A stretch of DNA of 64,000 nt from Dysidea avara (Eukaryota > Porifera > Demospongiae > Dictyoceratida > Dysideidae). The position numbers were made by a program, and so were the translations under genes. The notes under the pieces were generated by a model that worked only from the letters and a program-made list of their open reading frames with translations, had not been told where the DNA came from and did not search any database. This document shows positions 35,614-49,600 of the stretch, piece after piece. Positions within the stretch are counted from its first letter, which is position 1. Each line of letters starts with the position of its first letter. The stretch lies in contig NC_089272.1 in NCBI RefSeq assembly GCF_963678975.1, forward strand, positions 5,018,359-5,082,358, in the 5' to 3' direction.

Positions 35614-38600
35614 ACTTCCGGATACTAAGATTTTACGAAAACGGAGAAAACAATCGTCACGTGGTGTCTTTTTTTTTTGCTTTTCACGAGCCTCGGCACG
35701 AGCACTGTAAGGTAGACGTCTTGGCTCACTTCTAGGGTGTGGAACTCGATCGCGGTAGTGTAATACTGTGAGTTAGCGATGCTGAAGCTGTGGATTGTGT
35801 GTGATTGTGACACAAGTGCTGTGACAGGCATTTGTGTGAGATTGTGTAACATGTGTACTCTCGTACTTTCAAGTTGCACTGAAGACTCGGACCATACTGT
35901 GTTGTAAAACGCCATAGCAAAAGAGTGCCATACTATAAATATTCACATTGAAAAGGTTAATTAACAATTAAGCTAATTGGCAGCCAGACAGGCTGACTGC
36001 AGGGCAAGTGTCGGCTTCCCTGATATTGGTTTGAGAAAATCTGTGAGGTAATTGTGTGTGTCTTTCTATACTGATGTGACCAAAAAAGTAAACACTGTGT
36101 GACACTATAGAGTATGGTTGAAACTGGGTCAATACTACTGACCAGAATGATCCGCTGGCCTGGAAATGGGACCCGGTTTAATTAAAACAGATACATTCAT
36201 AAGAGTGTATTTTTGGCACAATGATGTTGGTGCCTGGCTCCGTTATGATGATTGATTAGTGGGTGTAACTCCACAAACAGCAATGTGTATTCCCAAGAAG
36301 TGGGTGTGGTTGTTTGTTTGCCAAAAGTACAGTCCCTAATCTGGCTCCATGTATATTTCTGTGGGTGTGGCTCCACATAAGTATATGAGAATATACCAAC
36401 GCTTACAATAATTAACCCTCTTATGAGGACATGCACTTACGATTCTGAAGCATGATAAAACATGTTAGTTCATCATTGAGCACGAACCAATCTGGATCGA
36501 ACCATGAAATAGAATTATGTCCACTTTGAGGAAATGCATTACCTACTACTCTGCGTATATTATGAGCAATGATCTGAAGTAGGGTTGGAACGAATGTACA
36601 AATACATCCTCCGACGCTTCTTTTCAAAATGTTACCAAAGCTTTGTTGCAGATGTCATGTCAACAATTAATAACCACAATTGATGGTTCTTAGGATGTAC
36701 ACTGTAGCACAAACTCCTACACTTTGTTATAGCTCCAGTATAACCATTGTTTAAACTATAATTACATCAAAAAATACATTAATGGCAGCTTCCACAGGGA
36801 GTGACAATACTTGTGCAACTGGTTTAACATGTTGGTATCCATGGTAATGAAGCTTTGGTGGGATAAAACAGCATCCGAATGTTATGAAACCGAACGAAGC
36901 TTTGAACTATTTGTCTCAACCCTAATCTGAAGTCATTTGTCCATATCACTGCAGCCATACTCTGGACTAATAGAACCCTACGAACATCATGGGGCTAACT
37001 TGACTGAACATTACACAATAAAAGCTTAGTCCTGACTGAGATTTTACATGATACTGGCTTTGGTGAGTATATATGAACTCAATTTGTATACTATAGCAGA
37101 CTTATACGCTACTGTGTAAAGTGTTGGTTGAAATGTGATCTAAATCTCTAAAATGCTGGTGCAAGTTCAAACAGTTGCTTGTTCAGGAGAAGGTGCAGCA
37201 AGAATGATATCTGAATCTCTGTAGTTGAGTGCTATCAAATGTAAAATTCTGCAAAAATTATCAATAAAGCTCTACACGTGTAAGAATCATGTTTCCTACA
37301 CAAGGGTAAAGTTCCTTCCAGCACTTTACCCCAAAATTATGATTTCTTATTTAATTTGGAATATGTTTTGTGCTTTAGAGCTGAATCAGTGTTTCCTGAT
37401 TGTTCTATTAGAGTAAACGACTGTTCTATTAGAGCATCTCAATCTTATTGATCTTTATCATTCACTTTTGGTATAAATAATCAGCCAAGAAATTAGTTAA
37501 TTTGACACTATTAAGTATTTATGATATGAAAATCAGCAATAATGTATGTGCTTGGTATAGACTGCATAGTTTAATCCTTCAAACTCCATAAGGTGTTACA
37601 AACCAAATTAAAATTTTGCGAACAATGATGGTAAAACTACACGACCATTGAGCATATTAACAATATTAAAGTACTCTATATACACTGTAGCAAATCAGTA
37701 CATTTTATACAAGAGATCAATCAATATACTCTAATAGAACTATCACACATGATAAAGTAACAATTGTTTCAGCTGCTTACTCTTACTTTGGCAGGTGCTC
37801 ACTGATTAGTTGTGACTAAATTTCCTGTAAACACTAATGCAATAATGCCTGCCAAGGTGACTAATTCTACTACAAGCAAAAACAAATTCTATTATAAGCG
37901 GGATGAAGTAAATTGTAAAAGTCTGTACTATATTAGGCTGTCACCTGCTCATTCCATACTACAGTACAAGTACACAGAAAATTTGGAATTTTCAACTGAC
38001 CATAGCACATCGATAAAAAGTACTGAAATAAGTTGGAGTAGTACACGATATTAAATCACAGTAAAACAATAAGAAGTGTTATATCCATACTGTGCTCATG
38101 ATACCATAATGGAAATGCACAGTATGGATATAACACTTCTTATTGTTTTACTGTGATTTAATATCGTGCACTATTCCAACTTGTTTCAGTACTTTTTATT
38201 GATGTGCTATGGTCCCTACTCTAGTTGAAAACTCCTAATTTTTCTGTGTACTTGTTTGTTAACTTTTTTTTGTAAATAATTATTATGACTGGTGAACCCA
38301 CGTATACCGCATCTGAAATGGTACCATGCACCCCAATTACCATCTGAAAAGTGAAGTATCCATTACGCTTCGTTGTCAGCTTTGTTCAACCTGTTACGTA
38401 GCATTTCGAATCAAGAACTGTTCAAAAAGCACCTCTGTAATCCACACATATCAAAAGAAATGATGCCGCCTGCCCCAGTTATATCAATTATCGTCTAAAA
38501 AGTGAAGTATCCGTCATGCTTCGTTGTCGGCTATGTTCAACCCGTTACATAGCAGTACGAATCAAGAACTGTTTAAAAAGTGCCTCTGCTATCAAAATAG

Positions 38601-39265
38601 CCACTATGACAAATACGGATAATTTCCGTTACCGTTACGAAGGGGAGCCATCACGTGCTATCTCCAAATCAGACCGAGATGCATTGTAATTAGGCAATTG
38701 CACATAACTAATTAGCCAATGACCGAGATCGTCCGTATTTCTGATTTCACGTGCTATCGCCAAATCAACACCTTTCACTGTCAGCAAAGATGAATAGGAC
38801 ACAAAGAAGGACACTGGTGAGTCCATGAAGAATGTATTGTACGTACTGCGGTATGCCAAAAGGCACCTGTCAGGCCAAAGCGACGTCGAACAGTGAAAAA
38901 ATCAAGCCCGTAGCCTAAGCCGTTATCAAGTTACACTTGTCTGAAGGCATCAGTCAGTTACTCAGTCAGTCAGTCACTAGAAAATTCCATTAAATAAATT
39001 ATTTTTTAAATTCTGTAGTAACTTGTTGAAAGCATTTTGGGTCAATCCGAAAGCTTGTCTGGGCTTGGTTTTACCTAACCAATACTGCCTCATCGTCGTC
39101 AGGGGAAATTGAGGCTGTTTTTTGGGTGATATTATTTCGTGGGCCACGCTTACTCCTTTGTGGTCCCTACTATACAGTTACTATCGTACTGTATGATAAT
39201 TATGTGATTGCACAATGCTTTGTGCATTCAATATTAATCTGGTGTTGTGTTATTTTAATATTAGA
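35614..39265. other. Spacer between the FKBP-CRTAP gene and the folate-receptor-like gene
   Basis: No gene supported. It holds CTCTAATAGA-type motifs near 37400-37440 and 37727, the palindrome and repeat copy C at 37966-38985, and two GTGGGTGT(A/G)(A/G)CTCCACA motifs near 36260 and 36365. Confidence 0.5.
37966..38985 (+). mobile_element. Foldback-headed repeat family, copy C
   Basis: The head is an inverted repeat of about 290 bp (37966-38255). Its inner arms, from CACGATATTAAATCACAG to ATATCCATACTGTGC, are essentially perfect around a loop of about 20 bases. The body follows with GACTGGTGAACCCACGTATACC, two copies of 'GAAGTATCC(A/G)T(T/C)A(C/T)GCTTCGTTGTC', and the tail CAGTCAGTCAGTCACTAGAAAATTCC. 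Confidence 0.65.
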
Positions 39266-40699
39266 ATGGTGAACATGTCTCAGTTATGGACAATACTGTT
39301 GGTTGCTATGGTGACAACTTGTTTACTGTCCAAGGAAACACATGCAGACCACGTAAATCGAGGTAAAGGATAATGTCATAAAGGATTTTACTTGCCATCA
39401 TATTCCTATGTACATGTTGGTTTAGTAACATGTGTATTGTAGATGCAAAAAGACAAGAGTTCTGCAATGCCAGAAAGATCCCTTATTAAAATCAAAGAAT
39501 GTTTATTTCATAAGTTTCATGTTAGGAGCCACCAAAGGTGGTAAAACAACATGTAGCTTAATGTGCAACAAAGGAAATTACATTATTATATTTAAAAAAC
39601 CAGACATTTCCCCCAGTTTAAAAATAATTATTATGTACAGTGGAACCTGTTTGAGGTGGTCACTTTCAGGCCAACGTTGTGGGCCTTGATAGGCAGGTGA
39701 GTGTTTTAGACAAATCAATGAAGTTTTAGCTATTTGATGTATGTATGTTTGTGTAATCACGCTAGAAATGAAGTGCAATATATATCCATTTTAAAAGTTT
39801 CTCTACCAGCGTTGTTACTTGTGTATGGACATTTTACTCTTTTGTTCATTGGGTCAGCCATTTTTTCCCAAAAATCTCCAAGGCAACAAGCTCTTGTTGG
39901 TACATGCATACACTGTATACATGCACTGATCAACTCTTACAGTAAAATACATTGTGTAGGAATAGGACAGTATTTCTGTTAGTCAAGATAATTTTTTCTT
40001 TATACAGATTGTGGAAAAGCTAGACATAGGCCACAGTCATGTCTACCTGGAGACAAGCACAAAGATGTACCTTCCCCTGAGGGAGAAGATTACGCTGCAT
40101 GTCATATCTTTAAGTCATCAAGCTGCTGTACTGCTGATTTCACCCAACAGTTGTCTAGAGCAACAGTCACTAATATAGATGGCTTTCACTGGAACAGATG
40201 TGGAAACCTGTCCAAGAGCTGTGAAGAATATTTTGTCCAGATTGAGTGTTTTTATCGCTGCTCCCCAAATGTTGCTCACTGGCAATCAGCAACGTTCCCA
40301 TCAGCTTTCAACTGTGCCCCAGTATGTCGTGAGTTTTGCAACGAATGGTTCACTGCATGTGCAGATGATATGAGTTGTGTCAGTAATTGGATTACTGACT
40401 GGGATACAGCTGAAAATGGTTCTAATTACTGCCCAGTAAATAGCACTTGCTCAACATTCCGTGAGCTTTACACTGATGGTCGTGGACTGTGTGAAACACT
40501 TTGGGGTAACTCCTTCCTGTATTCCAATGATTCAGCCACTGACCCTAATCGACGGTGCCTAGTGCCATCATTTCCAGCTGGTCAAACCAATCCTAACGAT
40601 GAGGTAGTTATGAGGCTACTGGGAGGATGTTGTCAAGATGTAGCTACCACATCGATGGTCTTCACTTTAGTCATTCTCATTCTTACCTTGGTCATGTAA
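39266..40699 (+). CDS. Folate-receptor-family protein, probably GPI-anchored
   Basis: Exons 39266-39362 and 40008-40699 (phase 1) give 262 residues. Exon 1 is a signal peptide (hydrophobic 'LWTILLVAMVTTCLL'). Exon 2 carries the whole Folate_rec domain: 'CLPGDKHKDVPSPE', 'SCCTADFTQQ', 'FHWNRCGNLSKSCEEYF', 'ECFYRCSPNVAHW', 'PVCREFCNEWFTACADD', 'CVSNWITDW', 'LCETLWGNSFLYS', 'NPNDEV'. The cysteine and tryptophan spacing is that of vertebrate folate receptors and riboflavin-binding protein, with about 16 conserved cysteines. The last 17 residues (TTSMVFTLVILILTLVM) are hydrophobic with no basic tail, typical of a GPI-attachment signal. Likely a cell-surface vitamin-binding protein; the ligand (folate, riboflavin or a sperm-egg partner as in JUNO) cannot be read from sequence. 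N-glycosylation sequons include NLS, NGS, NST and NDS. Confidence 0.88.
39638..39720 (+). mobile_element. Solitary pogo/Tigger-type end in the folate-receptor-like intron
   Basis: TA-CAGTGGAACCTGTTTGAGG at 39636 onward, with no partner end; a fragment of the family seen at 1782, 25280 and 26556. Confidence 0.45.
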
Positions 40700-43664
40700 T
40701 CACATCATCGGCTTCCATTAAAAACACAAATTTCAATCTTTAGATTTGTAATTGCAATCTTAGAAACATTTTGTTTTATAGAGACCTCTATTGTTTGTAT
40801 GTTATTAACTAGCACCTGCTTTACTGCATATACAGATCTACACAGCTATTATACATATCTCCGAGTGGAAATATGTTTGGTACAAAAATAGTCTAATGTT
40901 AATATTGTTGTATAACTTCCTTTGGGGTCTTGTAATTCTATGAAACCTAACAAAATACAACAGAAAGATGTGAAGAGCCATGACAAGGTTGCTAATAGCT
41001 GTGGCTTCTATCATCTATAGGTCAAAAGTGATATGGAGCATATCTGTACTGTAAATAGAGTTGCTTTCAATTACACAAACACTTTGTATTCAATGGTATT
41101 AGTTTGAAGACTGTTGCTATCTAAGAATCCTGGAAGCATCCAGGTTGTCACTATGGTTTAATTTCAATCAACTAATCACATTTATTTATCAATGGATAAA
41201 ACACTGTATATACACATTAGGCCTGAGGCCATTCACAGTATCCATATCCTATTAGTGACCAATCTAGTAATTAACTGTTGGTGCAGAGATTACAAAGCTA
41301 GGTAAGTCGTTCCATTGATTGATTATTCGGTGACTGAAAAAGTTCTGTTTTATTGAAGTGTTGGCTCTGTAAAGTTTTAGCTAGTGTCCTCGATTACATT
41401 TGCTACATTTATAGTTTCATTGAAACATTCTTTAAAATACAAACCACTTCATAGCAGGTGTTAGAATAATACAAGCAGCTCTACAGCTGCTCAAGAGTCT
41501 TTTGCATCATTTTAACACAGCTCCTTTGGAAATGTTTACCTCAAAGATGCTACAATTGTTACAGTAGTTTCCAGATGGCAGCACTATACACTTGTAACAC
41601 TTCTATATTTTGTAAACAACAGGTATTTTTTTTGTTTAGGTATAATGTAGAAATTTACTTTGAAACTGAAGTGTATAAACTGACTAGTTAAATATAGGCA
41701 TAAGTCAATCAGTCATCCAGCATATTATGCTCCATCATTCTTCATGATAAACTGTTTATTTTATGATAATACTGTAATAATCTGTACTTGCGTAAGGTTG
41801 CACAGTTCACCAGTTCCCACAAAAACTAGAATGTGTATATATACTGTGCTCTTTTTTTTGGTTCAGTCACTCACTTTAGATCTCTAAATGCAGACATAAT
41901 ATTAATTATGTGCTATTACAGAAATCCTGGATCCCAGGCTGTGTGGCTCCTCAGGCATTTGCATATAGACTGTAAGCTGTCTGTGGATAAAGTCACAGTC
42001 TGGGATTTTTTCTGCATTTAGCATAGTATTCAGGTTCGTGTTTCTGACTCCCAAAGTACTGAAGTACAAATTGAATAAAATTCTGCAGCAGAACCAACTG
42101 TCTTCATGCACTGGCCACAAATGAATGCTGCTGATCACAATACTTCCATTGCAGTATATAGTATATCCATTCTTCAAAAATGGTTAATATCCTTGCTCCA
42201 CTCCAATTGCCTTACCATTGTTTAAGAGTTTATTTGTCAATCACATAATTATATTATATCACTTTGGCCTCCATTATGGTACAATGTTTTGCCATCATGT
42301 GACAATAGGCAACGACATCAGACCATTTTACTACCTGCCTGTTATGCTTTTAGGGTTACCTGTTGTGCTAAAGTGTAAATGAGGCATAAATTTCAAGTGA
42401 GCAGGTTTTTTTAATCAAAAACCCTTCCTTTCATGCTCGCTCAATTATGTTTCATTTCCCATTTTTATGCTGAAAATTCACACTTTTGAATAGTGATGTA
42501 GTAATACCTTTTGGCTTTGGCTTGTGAGCAACTGGTAAAAGTTGCTACTATAATATGAATGGCTATTTATTGCTTTGTGCATGAGATATACAGCCTTAAC
42601 CCTTAATGCCTAAACTCTAATACTGGTAAAACAGTCATGGCAAATAGCTATACCTGTCTGCAGCTGCTCTATCTAGAGTTGTATTAGAGTAAATCAATCT
42701 TTCAACATGAGCTGCATACAATGCAAGGTATTCTGCTTATTGTGCTAGCTTGATGCTTCACACACCTGATTATATTTCACATTAAGTTTATGCCAGCATA
42801 TTGCTAGTGCCTATATCTGAGATGTGTCACGATCATTATAATTGACATCCCCATGACACTGAAGACAGTTTGCCTGATTCGTCCCTATACTCCTATCCTG
42901 CTTTGAAAACAACTGTTTGCATGCTTGATTTGTCCCTGTTCCATCTTCGTATAAATCCTCTTCTGCTTTGAAAATATAATTTACCAATTCATGCCTATGC
43001 CTGTTTTATAAACAACTCTTTGTTGGCCTGTTTCACCTTTATGTCATCCTCTTCTGTCTTAGAAACAACACTTTGTATGCCTCCTCTGTTTTGAAAACAG
43101 ACTCTATTCAAGCCTATGCCTGTTTTAGAAGCAACCCTATGTTGTCCTCTACTGTTTTAAAAGCAACACTTTGTATACATGATTCATGTCATTCTCCTAT
43201 GTTTTGAAAATGGTCCTTTGAAAACCCTATGCCTGTTTAAGGCTGTTTTAGAAACAACTTTTTGCTAACTTTTGTCACCCCTAGTTATAATTATTATTAT
43301 GTCATCCTCTTCTGAACAACACTTAGCTTTCCCATCTAATTCACCACTATTATCATTGCCTCTTACTTTAAAACAGCTCTTTCCTCCGATCCCCTACCAC
43401 TTAGCATGGCTTGCATGCCATGAATATTACAATATTTTAAACTAACCAATAGTTAATAAGAAATACTAACTCTTGGAAAAAATTCATATTGATAAATCAG
43501 CAACTTAAGATTGTATCATTGTGAAAGTTAGTATAATTGTTGATAGTGATGATAGCACTTCTGGTAAAAGTGTGCAGCATGGCATATTCATGGCAACACA
43601 TATTTTTGCAGTTTAAAAATATATCACAAGTAGCTATAAACCTAATGGCCAATTGCGATAAATG
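40700..43664. other. Gene-poor spacer downstream of the folate-receptor-like gene
   Basis: No gene supported. The first 30 bases may be 3' UTR with an ATTAAA at about 40718. The stretch 42850-43390 is a degenerate tandem repeat; the rest shows nothing I recognise. Confidence 0.5.
42850..43390 (+). repeat. Degenerate tandem repeat
   Basis: The phrases CCTCTTCTGTTTTGAAAACAAC, TTTGTATGCCT and ATGCCTGTTTTAGAAACAAC return every 50-65 bases in drifting form, about nine times. Non-coding, old. Confidence 0.6.
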
Positions 43665-43810
43665 ATTGAAGCCTCAATAGCTTCATTCACAGTTTACTCT
43701 CCAGTTCCATAACCATAATATGAATGATACACCCACTAGTCATCTCTATGACTTCAATTGAAATGTTATTAGGATCATAATTATTATTGTTTACATGCAG
43801 TAATGTATAC
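43665..43810 (+). repeat. Dispersed short repeat, copy 1 of 3
   Basis: Carries TTCATTCACAG...AATGAATGATACACCCACTA...TTATTGTTTACATG. Close matches lie at 51786-51920 (same strand) and 45205-45345 (opposite strand). Confidence 0.6.
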
Positions 43811-44547
43811 ATGTACAAGATTAGGATATATGAATATAGGATGTAATCAAATCACACGTGAAGAGTGTGTATTTCCTCATACCATGGTATTCTGAATAAA
43901 CAACAACTTGTAGATTAGTCTTTTAGTACAGTATAAAGTTTGAGCTAGAAAACAAACCACCAATGCATATTATTAGAATACCAGCCTGAATGAGATGAAC
44001 TTAAACTAGCTGCGTCCACTTCACAGGCTATATACAAATAACCCAAAAGAATATGTTTACAAACAACTTACAGTTGGTCACCTGCCCATATTCTAAAGAA
44101 ACGTGGACCATTGCAATGGCAACAGATGACTTACTTTACTGCTTGAACCAAACTGTCTACACATTAGTTTGAGTATCATCTTGTGTGCATGCAGAAATTG
44201 GATATACGTACACATTCTGACCTGTGTATACTAAATCATCTACACACATTATTAGTGAAAGTATACACCGTACTAACACATGTTGCTACCACAATGGTGG
44301 CTCTACAATCAGCTATGTGCATTTACCTGTTCATTTCAATATTATGGGGAACATGTTTCTACATATGTAACAATGCATGCCCTTGGTAACTATGGTAACT
44401 ATGATTTCTTATTTTCCCTTTGAAATGCATGCATACTATACTTGAGAGTCACAAGTATCATACAAAATTCCATTGAATTATGAAACAGTCAACATATTAG
44501 CTAGCAATTTTACATGAATACTATTATGTAATACAGCCAAGGAAGCA

Positions 44548-44710
44548 GCATGCCACACCATACTGGAGCATGCCACACCATACCGGAGTATGCCGCACCA
44601 TACTGGAGCATGCCGCACCATACTGGAGCATGCCGCACCATACTGGAGCATGCCGCACCACACTGGAACATGCCACACCACACTGGAGCATGCCACACCA
44701 TACTGGAGCA
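44548..44710 (+). repeat. 20-bp minisatellite, about eight copies
   Basis: Unit GCATGCCACACCATACTGGA with few variants (CCGCACC, CACACTGGAA). Because 20 is not a multiple of 3 and the unit lacks stops, overlapping frames stay open on both strands; these are not genes. Confidence 0.9.
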
Positions 44711-45204
44711 GAAAAGCAATTGCCATGGATATACATAGCTTTGTGCTCCCTTTTTGAAATGGCTGCCCACTAGATGGTGCAATCAACATGCACACCAAAA
44801 TCATTAACTGCTCCTGATGTTTGCATGATTAACAGATTTTTCTTCATAATTCTTCTCTTATTTTTCATAAGGTTTACAAAGATCATCATAAATGCACTAG
44901 CATAAATGGAGGTAATATATAATATACCATGTTTGGACAAATTAAACAATATTAAATTTATTTGCTACAGGCCATGACTAGGTAATGATACTGCATGGGA
45001 TTAAGAGTACAGATTTGATTAACCATCATAACTCTAACTATACTGCACTACTACTTAGAGGTGTGCATTTCCACCGTGACTGTACTGAAAGATTAAACTA
45101 CTCTTTGTTGTTTCATCATCAACTTCATACCATGGCATGAAGAAACACATCTTCACATGTGATAAGGTTATATCATGTATCAATACAGCTTACAGGTAGC
45201 TATG

Positions 45205-45345
45205 CATTAGAACATAAACAATAATATGATTGTAACAACAGTTTCATTGATGTCATAAAATTCATTAGTGGGTGTATCATTCATATTGTGGCTTTGGAAT
45301 ATGATAAAGATAACGGTGAATGAAGCCATTGATACTCTAAGGTAC
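45205..45345 (-). repeat. Dispersed short repeat, copy 2 of 3
   Basis: Reverse complement of the repeat at 43665: AACAATAATATGATTGTAACA...TAGTGGGTGTATCATTCAT...GAATGAAGCCATTGATACTC. Confidence 0.6.
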
Positions 45346-46160
45346 TCTACCTATATATATCTTGTTTCATATTATTTTAATGACATGACTTGTGCTAAGA
45401 TATAGCTAGGATATCAATAACATCTTTATAAAGAATATTATACACATATCTTATACAATCATTTATGGGTACACAATGTGTAAATCAGGTTCTGTACTTT
45501 CAGAACAATGTTTGATTCAATTTTGCACCATAAACAGAGTACTTTCCATGTATATATACAGTTGATACATATGTCAAGACATAGAGAATAATCATCACAT
45601 ATACACTCTTATATTGACTAATAAAATACATGGGAGAAACAAATAGAGTGATGTATTATGCCCATGCTTGTTTTACCAGAAAGCTTTAAAGGACTTTATA
45701 ATAAGTATGGTTCATGGAAATTGTATCAAATGGCTTTTAGTAGAAAATGGTGGGCACAAGTCACCACCCACAGAATGAAAAAAGTTTCAAACATTAAAAC
45801 ATAATATTACACATGGGTCCAAACATTATAACCTCCAGTATTCATCACGATGGTCATCGTCAGGGTTTGTTTCAACTGTACGTAATTATTAATTTTATTA
45901 AATGTATTTCCTGCAAGCCACTCCTTGGTTACTAATGAATGCTTAAAAGAAAATTGTAAAACAGTTAAACATTACACAGTGCATATGGCTGCTTCAAGTT
46001 ATAATAGTTTTTGCAGAGGGAAAAACTAAATTATAATAGCTTTGGTCATAAAAGTATCTACCCGTGGTCTAAGGGTCAAGATAATATCGATACTCCTATA
46101 TTGCTACTGTCATTGATTGTAAAGTAGTTTACCTTTCAAAAATTGTGCCTTCTTATATAA

Positions 46161-46484
46161 TCTAATCAAAAACAGCCAAGCTGTAAAAAAAGGTGCGGCC
46201 CCCAAAAAAGGCCATGGTGAAAAAAGATGTGAAATCCAAGGTGGCGGCCAAGAAATGGCTGTGATGGTAGGTTAATGGTTACATTTTAATAACAACAATT
46301 CAGGTGAATTTGGTGCCAAGACCAAGCGGCACAAAATTCACCTGAATTGTCGTTATTAAAATGTAACCATTAACCTACCATCACAGCCATTTCTTGGCCG
46401 CCACCTTGGATTTCACATCTTTTTTCACCATGGCCTTTTTTGGGGGCCGCACCTTTTTTTACAGCTTGGCTGTTTTTGATTAGA
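46161..46484. repeat. Near-perfect 324-bp inverted repeat
   Basis: Arms of about 150 bp start TCTAATCAAAAACAGCC and end GGCTGTTTTTGATTAGA. Reading them against each other I find a single mismatch (AACAAC against AACGAC), around a loop of about 25 bases. It is GC-richer than its surroundings. It looks like a young foldback element; a transcript would form a long hairpin. Confidence 0.88.
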
Positions 46485-46689
46485 TATCACTTCTTTTTGT
46501 ATTTGTATACTGCAAAGCCGGCCTATGGCTGGCTTTGGGGCTTTTTTAACCCATGTGTTTTTTTCTTTACCACAGGAAGAAGAAAAGAACTTAAAGAAGA
46601 TTTTTAATGCTTCAATTGTTTTTAATTTTATTAGTAATTATACAAATTATATACATATGTTTATTACATGCCCATTATTCCCCACAGGA

Positions 46690-49600
46690 TATTTTTTTGC
46701 AGTTGATCTCTCTACTGGGTGACTTGAAATGTAGCTGAACTATATACAGGATGGTTTCTTTGTAGCTGAACTCTCTACAAGGTGACCTCTTCTAGCTGGT
46801 CTCTCTACAGGGTGATTTGTTTCTAGCTGAACTCTCTACAGGTGATTTGTTTGCAGCTAAACTCTCTACATGGTGGTTTGTTTGTAGCAGAACTCTCTAC
46901 ATGATGGTTTCTTTGTAACTGAACTCTCCATAAGGTGACTTCGTCTAGCTGAACTCTTTACAGGGTGATTTTTTTGTAGCTGAACTCTCTACAGGGTGAT
47001 TTGTTTGCAGCTGAACTCTCTACATGATGGTTCCTTTGTAGCTGAACTCTCTACAAGGTGACTTTGTCCAGCTGATCTCTCTATGGGGTGATTTGTTTCT
47101 AGCTGAACTCTCTGCAGGTGATTTGTTTGCAGCTGAACTCTCTACATGATGGTTCCTTTGTAGCTGAACTCTCTACAAGGTGACTTTGTCCAGCTGATCT
47201 CTCTACGGGGTGATTTGTTTCTAGCTGAACTCTCTGCAGGTGATTTGTTTGCAGCTAAACTCTCTACATGGTGGTTTCTTTGTAGCTGAACTCCCTACAT
47301 GATGGTTTCTTTGTAGCTGAACTCTCTACAAGGTAACTTCTTCTCTACAGGGTGATTTGTTGTAGTTGAATTCTCTACAAGGTGGTTTGTTTGAGGCTGA
47401 ACTCTCTACATGGCGGTTTCTTTGTAGCTGAACTCTCTACAGAGTGATTTGTTTGCAGCTGAACTCTCTACATAATGGTTTCTTTGTAACTGAACACTCT
47501 ACAAGGTGACTTCTTCTAGCTGATCTTTCTACGGGGTGAATTGTTGTAGCTGAACTATCTACAAAGTAACTTCTTCTAGCTGATCTCTCTACAGGGTGAT
47601 TTGTTTGTAACTGAACTCTCTGCATGATGGTTTCTTTTAAGTTGAACTCTCTACAAGGTGACTTCTTCTAGCTGATCCCTCTACAGGGGGATTTACTTGT
47701 AGCTGAACTCTCTACAAGTGATTTATTTGCAGCTGAACTCTTTATGTGGTGGTTTCTTTGTAGCTGAACTCTCTACAAGGTGACCTCTTCTAGCTGATCT
47801 CTCTACAGGGTGATTTGCTTCTAGCTGAACTCTCTACAGGAGATTTTTTGCAGCTAAACACTCTACATGATGGTTTCTTTGTAGCTGAACTCTGTACATG
47901 ATGGTTTCTTTGTAGCTGAACTCTTTACAAGGTGACTTCTTCTAGCTGAACTCTCTATGGGGTAATTTCTTTGTAGCTGAACTCTCTATATGATGGTTTC
48001 TTTGTAACTGAACTCTCTACAAGGTAACTTCTTCTAGCTGATCTTTCTACTGGGTGATTTGTTTGCAGCTGAAATCTCTACATGGTGGTTTCTTTGTTGC
48101 TGAACTCTCTACAAGGTGAATTCTTCTACCTGATCTCTCTACAGGGTAATTTGTTTGTAACTGAACTCTGTACAAGTGCGTTTTTGTGGGTGATCTCACT
48201 GCAGGTTGATTTGTTTGCAGCTGAACTCACTAAAGGGTGATTTTGCTTGTAGCTGAACTCCTTGCATTGTGTCTAGTTTCTAGCTGATCTCTCTACAGGG
48301 TGATTTGTTTGTAGCTGATCTCTCTACAAGTTGATTTGTGTGTAGCTGATCTCTCTGCAGGTTGATTAATTTGTAGCCGATCTCTCTACAAGGTAATTTG
48401 TTTGTAACTGAACTGTCTATAAGGTGATTTATTTGTAGCTGATCTCTCTGCAGGTTGATTTGTTTTAGCTGAACTCTCTACAGGGTGATTTACTTGTAGC
48501 TGAACCCCTTACATTCTGTCTAGTTTCTAGCTGATCTGTCTACAGGGTGATTTGTGTGTGGCTGATCTTTCTACAGGTTGATTTGTTTGTAGCCGATCTC
48601 TCTACAAGGTAATTTGTTTGTAGCTTAACTCTGTACAAGGTGCTTTTTTGTAGGTGATCTCACTGCAGGTTGATTGTTTTGTAGCTGAACTCACTAAAGG
48701 GTGATTTGCTTGTAGCTGAACTCCTTACATTGTGTCTAGTTTCTAGCTGATCTCTCTACAGGGTGATTTGTTTGTAGCTAATCTCTCTACAAGTTGATTT
48801 GAGTGTAGCTGATCTCTCTGCAGGTTGATTAATTTGTAGCCGATCTCTCTACAAGGTAATTTGTTTGTAGCTGAACTCTCTATAAGGTGATTTGTTTGCA
48901 GCTGAACTCTCTACATGGTGGTTTCTTTGTTGCTGAACTCACTACAGGGTGTTTTGCTTGTAGCTGAACTCTCTACAGGGTGATTTGTTTCTAGCTGATC
49001 TCTCTACAGGGTGATTTTTGTAGCTGACCTCTCTTCAGGGTGATTTTTTTCTAGCTGATTGCTCTACAGGTTGATTTGTTTGTAGATGAACTCTCTACAG
49101 GGTAATTTGCTTGTAGCTGAACTCCTTACTTTGTGCCTAGTTTGTAGCTGATCTCTCTACAGGGTGATTTGTTTGTAGCTGATCTCTATACAAGTTGATT
49201 TGTGTGTAGCTGATCTCTCTGCAGGGTGATTTGTTTGTAGTCGATCTCTCTACAAGGTAATTTGTTTGTAGCTGAGCTATCTATATGGTGATTTGTATGT
49301 AGCTGATCTCTCTGCAGATTGATTTGTTTTAGCTGTACTCTCTACAGGGTGATTTGTTTCTAGCTTATCTCTCTACAGGTTGATTTGTGTGTAACAGATC
49401 TCTCTACAAGCTGATTTGTTTGTAGCTGATCACTCTGCAGGTTGATTTGTTTCTAGATGATCTCTCTACAGGTTGATTTGTTTGTAGCTGAGCTCTCTGC
49501 AAAGTGTTTTGTTTGTAGTTGATCTCTCTACAAGGTGATTTTTTGTAACTGACCTCTCTGCAGGGTGATTTGTTTCTAGCTGATATCTCTACAGGGTGAT

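Noticed and set aside
44478-44804. Several overlapping open frames with WHAPVWCGM-type repeats
   Set aside because: All are by-products of the 20-bp minisatellite, which lacks stops in most frames.
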